DNA of 64,000 bases from Fen-1254 sp963769605 (GTDB taxonomy: Bacteria > Bacteroidota > Ignavibacteria > UBA10030), in the NCBI GenBank assembly GCA_963769605.1, contig CAVYML010000003.1, positions 744,001 through 808,000 on the forward strand, written 5' to 3'. The translations under genes and the position numbers were made by a program. Below are positions 9,429-19,414 of this stretch, one piece after another (position 1 is the first letter of the stretch; every line of letters begins with the position of its first letter). Below the pieces are notes generated by a model that was not told where the DNA came from, searched no databases, and saw only the letters and a list, made by a program, of their open reading frames with translations.

Positions 9429-10424
9429 ATGGTACGATATTCGCCTGCGGAAGATAGATATGAAAAAATGCAGTATAGAATTTGCGGAGCCAGCGGTTTA
9501 AAATTACCGGCGATCTCAATCGGGTTGTGGCATAATTTCGGCGGCACGGACGATTTTTCCACTGCGAACATGTCGGTTCGAAAAGCATTCGACTGCGGCA
9601 TCACTCATTTTGATCTTGCAAATAATTACGGCATGCCTCCGGGAAGCGCGGAAGAAAACTTCGGGAGAATTCTAAAAAAAGATTTGCTTCCTTATCGGGA
9701 CGAACTCATTATATCGACAAAAGCGGGTTACAGAATGTGGCCCGGGCCGTACGGCGATTGGGGATCGCGAAAGTATTTAATTTCAAGTCTTGATCAAAGC
9801 CTGCGGCGAATGCATTTGGACTACGTAGATATTTTTTATCACCATCGTCCCGATCCGGAAACGCCTCTTGAAGAAACGATGCAAGCGCTGGATCACATCG
9901 TACGATCCGGAAAAGCATTGTATGCGGGTATTTCTTCATATCCTCCCGCGTTGACGGTAAAAGCAGCAAAGATGTTGAAAGAGCTTGGGACTCCATGTCT
10001 TATTCATCAAGTGAGATATAATATTTTAGATCGCATGCCGGAAAATGGCTTGTTGGAGGTTCTGGAGAAGGAACGGATAGGCTGTATCGTTTTTTCACCT
10101 TTAGCACAGGGAGTACTGACAAATCGATATTTTAACGGAATTCCTTCGGATTCCAGAGCTGCCAAACCCCACGGATTTCTTCATCCCGGGGATATTACGG
10201 AAGAGAAACTGTCAAAAACGCGCAAACTTAACTTGCTGGCCGAGAAACGAGACCAATCGCTTGCCCAAATGTCGCTCGCTTGGTTATTAAATAAAAAAGA
10301 AATAACTTCAGTCCTCATAGGCGTAAGTTCTTCTCAACAAGTTGTCGAAACGGTCGGAACATTAAAGAATTTAACATTGACCCGTGAAGAGCTGGAAGAC
10401 ATAGAAAACATCACAAAAAAATAA
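9429..10424 (+). CDS. yghZ: Aldo/keto reductase, YghZ-like (L-glyceraldehyde 3-phosphate reductase)
   Basis: The 331-residue sequence follows the E. coli YghZ pattern along its length: MQYRICGASGLKLPAIS, GLWHNFGG, FDLANNYGMPPGSAEENFGR, STKAGYRMWPGPYGDWGSRK and SVLIGVSSSQQV. The aldo/keto reductase tetrad is present as Asp and Tyr in FDLANNYG, Lys in STKAGY and His in FYHHRPD. These soluble NADPH-dependent enzymes reduce small aldehydes, including L-glyceraldehyde 3-phosphate and methylglyoxal. I keep the start at 9429 because YghZ also has about a dozen residues before MQYR; an internal ATG at 9468 is the alternative. The gene follows the esterase closely and probably shares its transcript. 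Its role in sugar breakdown is unproven. Confidence 0.85.
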   Translation: MVRYSPAEDRYEKMQYRICGASGLKLPAISIGLWHNFGGTDDFSTANMSVRKAFDCGITHFDLANNYGMPPGSAEENFGRILKKDLLPYRDELIISTKAGYRMWPGPYGDWGSRKYLISSLDQSLRRMHLDYVDIFYHHRPDPETPLEETMQALDHIVRSGKALYAGISSYPPALTVKAAKMLKELGTPCLIHQVRYNILDRMPENGLLEVLEKERIGCIVFSPLAQGVLTNRYFNGIPSDSRAAKPHGFLHPGDITEEKLSKTRKLNLLAEKRDQSLAQMSLAWLLNKKEITSVLIGVSSSQQVVETVGTLKNLTLTREELEDIENITKK

Positions 10425-10945
10425 AAAAATAATTTGTTTTGGAGTTGCGTCTGAAATTAATTATTCTTATCGTTATTTCAATAATATAAGTTTATAGAGA
10501 TAGTAAATCGATTATTAAGGTCAAAAAAACTTTGATATTTTGAGTGGGAAATCAATCTGCCGATAAGTTTTCCATGATATTGAATATGTCTGAAATATCA
10601 AACGGTCGTTGTGTCGATGATGATTAAAGACAGGACTTTTTCCGGAGAAGGCACGGATTACGATTTTTCCTGTGTATGTTCATAAAAGAGGTAATAAGTC
10701 GCCGGCAATCATCATACGAGAAAATTTCAATTTTTATAAAAATAATCTTTGACTGTTGTGTGTTTTATAATTATGTTATTCCGGTTTTTAATATTATCGG
10801 AATCAATGAATAGCGTCAATGTGAAATTGTGTCAAGTAAAATAATAAAAGTGGACGGTGAGCTTGCTATTCTCTTGCAAGAGAATAGCTTATTGCTTATC
10901 TTCCAAAATCCATGAACAGCTAACGTAAATCGAAGGAGAAACGAA
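10425..10945. promoter_or_regulatory. Leader region of the TonB receptor gene with a perfect 24-bp palindrome
   Basis: No coding frame of note is seen in these 521 bases. Positions 10865-10888 form a perfect palindrome, with half-site GCTATTCTCTTG and its exact complement, lying 57 bp upstream of the receptor start. There is no T-run after it, so an operator is more likely than a terminator. AAGGAG lies just before the ATG at 10946. Confidence 0.55.
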
Positions 10946-13900
10946 ATGACGATGAGGACAATTTGTTTTCGTGCCAAATATTTTTCACTCGTATTGGCAA
11001 TGTCGGCATTTTTGGGTCAATCGCTATTTGCCGCAGGATCCGGAACTATCAAGGGAAAGATCTTGGATAAATTGACGGGTGATCCTCTTATAGGAGCAAA
11101 CGTTGTAGTCGTGGGAACAAGCCTTGGCGCTGCTTCCAATCTCGACGGCGAAGTTACCATCCATGATGTACCAATCGGTGAAAAAACTTTAAAGATTTCA
11201 TACGTCGGGTATATCACGATCACAGAGCAGGTAGTTGTTCCGGAGGGTGGCGTTGTGGAAAAAGGATTTCGACTTCAACCCCAGCCGATCGAAGGACAAG
11301 AAGTTGTTGTTACCGCTCAGGCTCGCGGCCAGAATGAAGCAATTAACGAACAGCTTCAATCTGCTAATGTCACCAATGTGGTCTCTTCAGAGAAGATGAA
11401 GGAACTGCCGGATGCAAATATTGCAGAATCAATAGGAAGACTTCCGGGTATTTCATTGAACAGGCAGAATGGTGAAGCGAATCAAGTTATCATTCGCGGA
11501 ATGTCTCCTCAATTCAACAATGTTACCATCGAAGGAGTGCCGATGGTTTCAACAAGCGGCGGACTTGCCGCTACGAGTACGAATAATGGATCCAGCAATT
11601 ATGCCGATCGAAGTATCGATCTGAGTATGGTAAGCGACGATCTGGTAAAGGGAGTAGAGGTTTCAAAAACATTGATGCCGAATATGGATGCAGATGCAAT
11701 CGGCGGAACGGTAAATTTAACCTTACGAGAAGCTCCAACAGGTGTGCATTACGACCTTGCCGTCAACGGCGGTTATAATGATTTAACAAAATACTGGAAG
11801 AACTATAAAGCAACAGGGAGTATAAGCGACAGGTTTTTCAATGATGCACTTGGCGTACGGCTGCAATTGAACGCTGAGGATAAGACGCTTCCATCGCAGC
11901 AATTTAATGCAGGATACAGCGGTGTAACATCCAACTCTGCTTCTAATCCTCTTGTAGTAAACGGCGTGACGTATAGTCTTATTCAAAGGACCACGAGCGC
12001 AAGGTTGACGCAGGATGATTTGGACCGGAAGCGCTATGGAGGAAGCGTTCTCTTAGATTATGAATCGGATTTTATGGACCTTAAATTCTTTAACATCTAC
12101 AATGAGAAAAAAGATCATGAATCAAAGTGGGATTATACCACATCTTTTGATCAAGGCACATTAGCCAACAATTTTGGTGAGTTTAACGGTCTTTATACTA
12201 TTCAAGACTTTACAACAGAAGAAAGAACACATTCGGTGCAGGGCAGGTTTAAATTTGCAGGCACGGAATTTGACGCTTCGTATGCTTATACAAAATCCAA
12301 TTACAGCAATCCGGTCTACGGTTTTTCATTTTTGCAGAATAATACAGGAAATCCTTACGGTACCAATGATAATGTGTACGCACAACCATCAAAATTAATA
12401 AATATGGCCGCACCTTATCTCACTGAGAGTAATTGGTATATGCCGTATATAGATTATGCGCATAATTTTCTGAATGATAATACTAATGATACAAGGGCTG
12501 ATTATCATATACCATTTAGAGTGTCCGATTATTTATCGGGAACAATATCTTTAGGCGGTAAGTACCATGAATTCGCCCGCGTTACCAACGGTTTTAGTGA
12601 ATACTTTAATATGCAGTGGGGTGGAAGCGCTGGAAGGCAGGCAGCATTTTCATCGTTCCTGCAAGCATATTATCCTACACCGTGGGATACGAAAATCGAC
12701 ATCAATCAAGGAATTTCCGCTTTGAATTTTACACAGAACGGTTATGTTGCTCCTACATTCCTTAATGGTGCATACCAATTGATGCCCTGGAATTACGATC
12801 AGAATTTGATGTATAACATTGGGCAAAATTGGCAAGCATTTGAACCGGCCGGCCAATGGTGGGTAGACGGACCTCAGAGCTATAATTCCGATATATATGC
12901 TAAAGAAGAATTAGGCGCCAGCTATATAATGGGAGAATTTAATATAGGCTCAAATTTATCTTTGGTTGGTGGTGTCCGGTGGGAGCAGGTAAAAGGCCAT
13001 TATAGTGCATGGCAGATTACAACGAATAATAGCAACCAAAATGGTCTCGGGGCAGGGCAACCGAATTGGGTAACAGTTGATGCTATTCATGTGAATTTAT
13101 TCCCTTCAATAAATCTTAAATACAAAGCAGCCGATGCTGTCCAAATCTTCGGCGCTTATTATGTCAGTGCATCCCGTCCGAATTTCTCAGATCTCGCCCC
13201 GCTGATAGATTATCCGGCAACCGGCAATACCATCAATGCATCAAGTAATCCGTATTTAGCGCCGGCTCTTGCATATAACTATGATATCGGAGGATCTGTC
13301 TTTAGTAATGATGTCGGGTTGCTTTCTGCTGATTTCTACTATAAAAAACTCACAGGTCTTCCTGTAAGTATGCCGGGCTATGAGCCGTCGGCACCTGAAC
13401 GAGCTCTTATTTATGGAGCGCCTGCCGGTTTTGTTGCGAGCTTACCTCCGTTGAGTTATTTTACACAAGCCAGCGGGACGATGACCTGTAGTATTCCTAT
13501 CAATAACCCGGAAAATGCTTATGCAAGAGGGATAGAACTCTCGTGGCAAACACACTTATGGTATTTGCCGGGAGTCTTAAGTGGATTAGTACTTGATTTG
13601 AATGCTTCGTTCATGAGTTCTAATGCGCTTTATCCGTATTTTAACAATAACTTAATAGCAGCAGATTCTGCAGTTCACCATGGCATAACGTCCTACACAT
13701 ATTATAACGTTTATCAGACAAGAAAAGGTACATTGCTCAATATGCCGGATGCAACATATAATATAATTGTTGGCTGGGATTATCTGGGATTTAGCATACG
13801 ATACTCGCTCAGATATCAGAGGACGACACTTACGGGCTTAGATTCGAGGTATTCCATAGCTGACCAATACTATGATAATTTCCTTTTATCCGATATTATG

Positions 13901-14062
13901 GCAAAGCAAAAACTTACCGATCATTTGTCAATATTTGCTAATTTCACTAATATAGGCAAAGAAATAGATTCTTATTATGAAAATACTCTCGTAGGAGCCT
14001 TGCCTACAAGTATGCAAACGTATGGATTTAATGCGCAGTTTGGAGCAAGCTATGTTTTTTAA
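10946..14062 (+). CDS. TonB-dependent outer-membrane receptor
   Basis: This 1038-residue protein is an outer-membrane barrel that imports a ligand using TonB energy. It starts with a signal peptide (SLVLAMSAFLGQSLFAAG), followed by a carboxypeptidase-regulatory-like domain at about 32-110 (IKGKILDKLTGDPLIGANVV), a plug domain at about 125-260 (LPDANIAESIGRLPGISLNR, VIIRGMSPQFNNVTIEGVPM) and a long barrel that ends in the aromatic FGASYVF, a normal outer-membrane C-terminus. No SusD-type lipoprotein gene follows; instead a T9SS-exported protein does. The glycan genes around it suggest an oligosaccharide ligand, but nothing in the sequence names it. The palindrome at 10865 and the AAGGAG before the start indicate a regulated, well-translated gene. 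Confidence 0.93.
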   Translation: MTMRTICFRAKYFSLVLAMSAFLGQSLFAAGSGTIKGKILDKLTGDPLIGANVVVVGTSLGAASNLDGEVTIHDVPIGEKTLKISYVGYITITEQVVVPEGGVVEKGFRLQPQPIEGQEVVVTAQARGQNEAINEQLQSANVTNVVSSEKMKELPDANIAESIGRLPGISLNRQNGEANQVIIRGMSPQFNNVTIEGVPMVSTSGGLAATSTNNGSSNYADRSIDLSMVSDDLVKGVEVSKTLMPNMDADAIGGTVNLTLREAPTGVHYDLAVNGGYNDLTKYWKNYKATGSISDRFFNDALGVRLQLNAEDKTLPSQQFNAGYSGVTSNSASNPLVVNGVTYSLIQRTTSARLTQDDLDRKRYGGSVLLDYESDFMDLKFFNIYNEKKDHESKWDYTTSFDQGTLANNFGEFNGLYTIQDFTTEERTHSVQGRFKFAGTEFDASYAYTKSNYSNPVYGFSFLQNNTGNPYGTNDNVYAQPSKLINMAAPYLTESNWYMPYIDYAHNFLNDNTNDTRADYHIPFRVSDYLSGTISLGGKYHEFARVTNGFSEYFNMQWGGSAGRQAAFSSFLQAYYPTPWDTKIDINQGISALNFTQNGYVAPTFLNGAYQLMPWNYDQNLMYNIGQNWQAFEPAGQWWVDGPQSYNSDIYAKEELGASYIMGEFNIGSNLSLVGGVRWEQVKGHYSAWQITTNNSNQNGLGAGQPNWVTVDAIHVNLFPSINLKYKAADAVQIFGAYYVSASRPNFSDLAPLIDYPATGNTINASSNPYLAPALAYNYDIGGSVFSNDVGLLSADFYYKKLTGLPVSMPGYEPSAPERALIYGAPAGFVASLPPLSYFTQASGTMTCSIPINNPENAYARGIELSWQTHLWYLPGVLSGLVLDLNASFMSSNALYPYFNNNLIAADSAVHHGITSYTYYNVYQTRKGTLLNMPDATYNIIVGWDYLGFSIRYSLRYQRTTLTGLDSRYSIADQYYDNFLLSDIMAKQKLTDHLSIFANFTNIGKEIDSYYENTLVGALPTSMQTYGFNAQFGASYVF

Positions 14063-14233
14063 TAAATAACTATTCTTTTCATTAAGACGGTTTGTTTTGC
14101 TTCTTATCCGGTTATGTTTGTAAAAATAGAAGTGAAGTCGAATCCGAAAATAACGAATGGAGGTGAGCGGCGGAAAAAAAAAAGATTCAATAATTATTTT
14201 TCAATTATCAGTTCGATAAAAAAGGAGAAAGCA

Positions 14234-16270
14234 ATGAAAAGCAAGCTATTGGTTTATTTCGTTATAAGCTTAGCAATTTTGAGCATTTCAAATGCTAGAG
14301 GATTGAATAGTAATACGTCTATCGATTTTAATGCTATTCATCAAAAAGCATTGCAATTAATTAATTCTGTTCCTGCCAGTCAGGATACAATCGCTATTCC
14401 GGCAACCACAGCCGGCTTGTTTGAAGCGACGATCAATGGTGATACTCTTGTAGCACCACAGATCGGCAGAATAAATCCGATGAGAGTTTATCTGCTGACT
14501 GCCGGCGGGTTCTATCAGCAATTAGCGGGTCTTAATGTAAAAAACCCCACTGGAGTTTTAACCATTGTGGGCGCACCTGGAATAAAAGCAACGATACTGC
14601 CGCAGACAGTAGGTGGTGTACTGTGTGGTATGAATTTAGTCGAAACCAGCTTAAAGTTACGGAACCTCTACTGGGAAAGCCAACTGAGCGACGGTTCATT
14701 CAACAACAACAACTTTGTCGGCTCGACAGACGGCGTCCATGCGCAATTTGTGGATGTTGATAATTGCGTATTTGAATTCATCAGTCTCGATACATTCTCA
14801 ATGGACGGCTATAATATGGGCGCGAAGTTTAGGATTACAAACAGCTATTTCCGTAATCTCTTTTGCGCATCCCAATGGTGGGGAGGCAGAGTATTCTATT
14901 GCAAGCAATGGATTGATACGGTTTGGGTAGAAAACGTTACAGTTACAGGCGGCGGTCTCAGCTTCCTGCAGCAAAATTCATTGTGCAAATTTGCATATTA
15001 CAACCACAATACAATTGTCAATGACAACAAGTATTGGCAGTTGGGTGTGTATTACTTAGAAGGATACTGGGTTAATAATCTTTTCGTCAACGTGAATTGG
15101 GTTGGTGAAGATTATTACAACGTAGCCACTGGCGGACAGGATCCGGATCCCACAATGCTTATGGGTACCATCGGTATTGATACCATAGACATTGAAAACG
15201 GAGCCAACACAAAGAACCATATTCATATTCAACCGGCATATATGAATGCAGATTCCACGATTAATACAAGTCTCGTCGGTCTGCCCCAAATTAAGGCGTT
15301 TGCGTCCAATAACGTATTGTGGACGGATACAACATCAGCAGGGTTGCAAGCCTATTATAAGAACATGCAAGTAGGCGCTTATGGTCCTTATGGCACCCGC
15401 TATGTTGACACGTGCCCGGCTTCTTGGTTAACGTGGACTTCAGCAACAAATCCTCCGAGTTACCTTACTCCGCAGGCTCCTCCATATAAAGTAGTAAATG
15501 TTCCAGGCATCTGGATGAACCCGCGCACAGCAGGTCTTTTTGCCAATCATCTCTATCCGCAGATAGTTGCGACTGGCAATTTCGTCAACCAGTCAGTTAC
15601 ATTTGCTACAAATCCAATAGCAAGCCCGGCAGTAGCAAATTTGATGGCAAAATGGGATGCTGGTGAGTGGGGAGTTCCTGGTGTAAGCGCAAGTGTAGGT
15701 CTAATCGATTCGAGCGCTTATATATTTGGCGACTTTGACCCAACCACAGTTCCGGGATACAATGCTGGAGTTAAATCGGAAGATGGAAATGGAATTAACA
15801 AATTTACCGATTTCCAGGAAAACTTTGCTCAAACAGGAGCGGTTAAAAATTCCAGTATTGACCAGCTTCCAATCGGTGCATTAATTTGGAATGATGCGCA
15901 ATTGGCTGCCTATAATTCGGCGAATGAGTTTAATCTGGTCAAGGCTGCGTATGCTGCTGCAGTGGCTATAAAGACAAGCGTACCGCAATCTACTGGTGGA
16001 ACACCTCGTTTGTTTGCTTTGAATCAAAACTATCCGAATCCTTTCAACCCGTCAACAAAGATCAGTTTCTCGATTCCGACAACTGGATTTGTTACGTTGA
16101 AGGTGTACAACATTCTTGGTCAAGAAGTTGCCACATTGTTCTCCGGAATTAAAAATGCCGGTAATTATGAGACAACATTTGACGGCACCAAACTCGCAAG
16201 CGGTGTGTATTTCTACCGTCTGCAAGCCGGCAGCCAGATGCTTGTAAAGAAGATGGTTATGATGAAGTAA
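14234..16270 (+). CDS. T9SS-exported protein with beta-helix-like repeats
   Basis: The start at 14234 follows AAGGAG and gives a signal peptide (MKSKLLVYFVISLAILSISN); the frame is open further upstream without a good signal. The mature protein of about 650 residues has irregular turns such as VDVDNCVFEF, FRITNSYFRN, VWVENVTVTGGGL and YYNHNTIVNDNKY, a spacing typical of right-handed parallel beta-helix proteins (pectate-lyase-like fold), so polysaccharide binding or cleavage is plausible. No catalytic signature is certain. The last 85 residues are a T9SS sorting domain (ALNQNYPNPFNPSTKISFS to QMLVKKMVMMK), so it is exported to the surface or medium. It follows the TonB receptor and ends before a strong terminator at 16321, suggesting a two-gene unit. 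Confidence 0.85.
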   Translation: MKSKLLVYFVISLAILSISNARGLNSNTSIDFNAIHQKALQLINSVPASQDTIAIPATTAGLFEATINGDTLVAPQIGRINPMRVYLLTAGGFYQQLAGLNVKNPTGVLTIVGAPGIKATILPQTVGGVLCGMNLVETSLKLRNLYWESQLSDGSFNNNNFVGSTDGVHAQFVDVDNCVFEFISLDTFSMDGYNMGAKFRITNSYFRNLFCASQWWGGRVFYCKQWIDTVWVENVTVTGGGLSFLQQNSLCKFAYYNHNTIVNDNKYWQLGVYYLEGYWVNNLFVNVNWVGEDYYNVATGGQDPDPTMLMGTIGIDTIDIENGANTKNHIHIQPAYMNADSTINTSLVGLPQIKAFASNNVLWTDTTSAGLQAYYKNMQVGAYGPYGTRYVDTCPASWLTWTSATNPPSYLTPQAPPYKVVNVPGIWMNPRTAGLFANHLYPQIVATGNFVNQSVTFATNPIASPAVANLMAKWDAGEWGVPGVSASVGLIDSSAYIFGDFDPTTVPGYNAGVKSEDGNGINKFTDFQENFAQTGAVKNSSIDQLPIGALIWNDAQLAAYNSANEFNLVKAAYAAAVAIKTSVPQSTGGTPRLFALNQNYPNPFNPSTKISFSIPTTGFVTLKVYNILGQEVATLFSGIKNAGNYETTFDGTKLASGVYFYRLQAGSQMLVKKMVMMK

Positions 16271-16320
16271 AAAAGCTCTTTAGCTTTCCAGCAATGGAAA
16301 GTGAAACGGCTGTACATGAA

Positions 16321-16355
16321 GGCCGGGCAATGTAAAAATTGCCCGGCCTTTTTTT
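16321..16355 (+). terminator. Strong rho-independent terminator
   Basis: GGCCGGGCAAT (16321-16331) and ATTGCCCGGCC (16338-16348) form a perfect 11-bp stem around a six-base loop, followed at once by seven T residues. It lies 51 bp after the stop of the T9SS protein gene. Confidence 0.93.
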
Positions 16356-16454
16356 ATTCCGCTTTAAATTCTCTGTGTAGAGAGAGTGTACAAAAAGAAG
16401 GAATTATGGTAGGACAAACATTCCTGAGTGTCATTTTTTGTCAATAACAATATC

Positions 16455-16690
16455 GGACAGGCCTGCCTGCGTGACTGCGTCAGCAGTCAGGCGGGAATGC
16501 TAGCATGCCAACAAATGAACTTTTTGGACAGCCTCGAAGTTTCCGACACCACCCGCTTGAATGACTGAGTCATCCGTCGGGCAGGCCGGTGTCGGCTACA
16601 GATGTTACTTGTTGAGAACATCCGATACCACCCCGCCTGAATGACCGCATCAAAATTAGGCAGGCCGCTGTGGGTTGCAGAATGAGAATG
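16455..16690. repeat. Dispersed palindromic repeats (three diverged copies)
   Basis: Three units of a GC-rich palindromic family: about 16457-16500 (GCCTGCCTGCGTGACTG paired with CAGTCAGGCGGG), about 16542-16600 (TCCGACACCACCCGCTTGA paired with TCGGGCAGGCCGGTGTCGG) and about 16618-16680 (TCCGATACCACCCCGCCTGA paired with TAGGCAGGCCGCTGTGGG). The same family, in either orientation, occurs near 21912-22086 and 43083-43135. No gene is seen in 16271-16835 apart from the terminator and these repeats. Confidence 0.75.
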
Positions 16691-16835
16691 TATAAATATA
16701 AACACTAAGCTGAATAGTCGAGAATTTTGTTTTGAAAAATCTGTGGATTTAGTTCTTAGATAATCATATATTCGACTATGATCCTACTGGATCATTTTCA
16801 CGGTATATCAGAGAATAATATTTCCGGAGGTCGTT

Positions 16836-19043
16836 ATGGCATATAAATCGAAATTATTCCAATTGCATAGTACATCACTATCTCGTATGATTCTATTTCT
16901 GATAGTTCTCATGAGTATTGTAATCAATGGAGTTCAGGCTCAATCGCGAGTTCTCTATAACAACCAGCAGCTCTTTTTAAATGGGTCTAACTTGGCGTGG
17001 GTTAATTACGGAACGGATTGGGGTTTAGGCACGACGGATACTGCGACGATAGGGGAATGGATGATTCAGATGCACCAGAGCGGCGGCAACGCCATGCGTG
17101 TATGGCTCAATGTGGAAGGAACTATTACACCTGTATTTGATGACTCCGGTCATTGCACCGGACCGGGACCATATTTGATACCTGAATTAAAACAGGTACT
17201 GGATATGGCATGGCAAAGAGAAATCGGAATAGACATTTGTCTTTGGGGTTTCGGTATGATGACACTTACTCTCAACTCTGCTGTTTTGGCAAGGAATTAT
17301 CATCTTTTAACTGATACATCATATACGAATAGATACATCAGAAATTGCCTCATTCCGATGGTCACGGCATTGAAGGCTCATCCGGCGATTGTCGCATGGG
17401 AAATATTCAACGAACCGGAAGGTATGACAAGTGGGTTCAATTGGTCAACCGCGTATAAGCTTGTACCGATGTCGGATATCCAACGGGTTATAAATCTTTG
17501 TGCAGGCGCAATTCATAGAACAGATCCGAGTGCAAAGGTGACAAACGGTACGCAAACAATGTATACGCTAACAAATGTGCCTTTTTCTGCCGATGAAAGT
17601 TTAAATCTGACAACGATGAGCATGGCGAGAAGAAAGGAAATCGAAAATTCATTCAACAGAAGGCATCATACAGCGTTGACGGCAGATCAAATTGTCCCGC
17701 CGCTGCAAAAAATGGCTGCCAGCAGCGGTAATTACTATTCGGATGCGGCGCTCTATGGCGCCGGCGGCGATCCTCAGGGAACTCTTGATTTTTATTCCGT
17801 TCATTATTACGCTGACAATGGATCCAATGTATCCGTGCTGACATATAATGAGGGCCATTGGAATTCCGATAAATCGATTGTCGTCGCAGAGTTTCCCGAT
17901 CAAACTACCGATGGCGTGCCACAAGCACAGATATATCAAACTATATATAATAACGGCTATGCCGGCGCGCTTGCCTGGTCATGGTCGGATCATACTTATT
18001 CCACGCCGGCTGATATGCTGGCAGGTATGCAGTCGGTTTGGAGCAGTCACCCTGCGGATGTCAACATCAACGGTACCGGCGCAGATTGGCCCATCGCGAG
18101 TATTACCTATCCGCAGAATGGTGCCACATTTCCGGACAGCAATAGGGTAACGATTCAAATTTCCGTTGTTGATACATCTGCTATAGCTTCCGTAAAAATA
18201 GTTGTTAACGATACATCGCAAATTGCTTCGCTGACAACCGCTCCTTACACGTATACATGGACAAATATTCCAATCGGAATATACAGTATTACTGCCGTTG
18301 CTGCCAATATCCTGGGACATTCTCAAGCTTCAAATGTTGTAAACATAACGGTGGGCACTCCGAATACGACAAGACTTGAAGCTGAAAATGCCGTACTTAA
18401 CGGATCGGGTATAACTGTTGTGACCGATAATACTGCAAGCAATAATAAATATGTAAATATAGCATCAAATGATTCGAATACTACAATTACCTGGAAGGTC
18501 ACGAACGTTCCCGTCGCTGGAAGTTATCCGATTACATTCGGATATCAATTGCCTTACGGCCATCCGAAAGAACAGTTCATCAACATCAACGGTGTACGTG
18601 CCGATACTGTGGATTTTACGGATTCTACAAATGTCTGGCATGCACTGACAATGAATGTTAATTTGGTACAAGATACGAACACTATTCAAATAGCAATGTG
18701 GTGGGGATGGATGTATGTTGATTATCTTGCCGTCCCGACAAATATTGTTACATCTGTACCGAAGAATTCCGGAATTCCGCTCAGTTTTTCGCTTTCGCAG
18801 AATTATCCGAATCCGTTTAATCCGACGACAACAATAAACTTTTCCTTGAAAAATGCAACGCTGGTAAAACTGACGATCTATAATTTATTGGGCCAAAAAA
18901 TTGCGACTCTTGTGGACGGGCAGAAAGCTGCGGGTAATTATTCCGTTCCGTTCAATGCCGCGCGATATTCATCGGGAGTGTACTTCTACCGGCTTGAGAC
19001 GTCTGAATTCAAATCCCAAAAGAAAATGCTGCTTTTGAAATAG
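16836..19043 (+). CDS. Multidomain secreted GH5 glycanase (probable beta-mannanase) with Ig-like, CBM and T9SS domains
   Basis: The 735-residue protein has GGAGG before its start and a signal peptide (RMILFLIVLMSIVINGVQAQ). The family 5 barrel covers about residues 40-400, with SGGNAMRVWLNVEG, the acid/base E193 in WEIFNEPEG, HYYAD, and the nucleophile E352 in IVVAEFPDQ. A bacterial Ig-like domain follows at about 420-510 (SITYPQNGATFPDSNRVTI), then a CBM6/CBM35-like domain at about 512-635 (RLEAENAVLNGSGITVV, WMYVDYLAV) and a C-terminal T9SS sorting domain (SQNYPNPFNPTTTINF to KKMLLLK). The fold and the CBM35-like module are common in mannan endo-beta-1,4-mannosidases, and a GH130 mannoside phosphorylase is in the window, so mannanase is the favoured activity. 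Other GH5 activities remain possible. Confidence 0.87.
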   Translation: MAYKSKLFQLHSTSLSRMILFLIVLMSIVINGVQAQSRVLYNNQQLFLNGSNLAWVNYGTDWGLGTTDTATIGEWMIQMHQSGGNAMRVWLNVEGTITPVFDDSGHCTGPGPYLIPELKQVLDMAWQREIGIDICLWGFGMMTLTLNSAVLARNYHLLTDTSYTNRYIRNCLIPMVTALKAHPAIVAWEIFNEPEGMTSGFNWSTAYKLVPMSDIQRVINLCAGAIHRTDPSAKVTNGTQTMYTLTNVPFSADESLNLTTMSMARRKEIENSFNRRHHTALTADQIVPPLQKMAASSGNYYSDAALYGAGGDPQGTLDFYSVHYYADNGSNVSVLTYNEGHWNSDKSIVVAEFPDQTTDGVPQAQIYQTIYNNGYAGALAWSWSDHTYSTPADMLAGMQSVWSSHPADVNINGTGADWPIASITYPQNGATFPDSNRVTIQISVVDTSAIASVKIVVNDTSQIASLTTAPYTYTWTNIPIGIYSITAVAANILGHSQASNVVNITVGTPNTTRLEAENAVLNGSGITVVTDNTASNNKYVNIASNDSNTTITWKVTNVPVAGSYPITFGYQLPYGHPKEQFININGVRADTVDFTDSTNVWHALTMNVNLVQDTNTIQIAMWWGWMYVDYLAVPTNIVTSVPKNSGIPLSFSLSQNYPNPFNPTTTINFSLKNATLVKLTIYNLLGQKIATLVDGQKAAGNYSVPFNAARYSSGVYFYRLETSEFKSQKKMLLLK

Positions 19044-19186
19044 TGAAAAGTGAATAGTGAATAGTAAATGGTGAATGGTATAATTCATCGGCTTATGATT
19101 TAGATTTAAGAACGGGATATAAATTTTAGTATTCTAAAATATTGATTGAGCATTATCGGGTCTATGATTCTTTTCAAAAAGCAAAC

Positions 19187-19225
19187 TCAAAGCAATTCCG
19201 CTGCAGTGCAGCGGAATTGCTTTGA
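19187..19225. repeat. Perfect 39-bp palindrome
   Basis: Arms of 19 bp (TCAAAGCAATTCCGCTGCA and its complement) surround a single central base at 19206. There is no T-run directly after it on the plus strand; an interrupted T-rich stretch follows on the minus strand. It lies alone in the 371-bp gap between the GH5 and cellobiose phosphorylase genes, where no gene is seen. It could end transcription, form a cruciform or bind a regulator. Confidence 0.7.
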
Positions 19226-19414
19226 AAAGAACTTGCTTCGACAAAGACGCTGAAAAATGAGCATCTTAATTTCAGATATCAATTCAGCCGAAAAAATGGG
19301 CAGAGCCTTCTGGAATTTCTATCGAATGAGCAGGAATAAATAACATGATGGTGATCGAAATCGTTATGATCGTTCATCTTCAAAATATATAAATCATTAA
19401 AATAATGGAACAAT

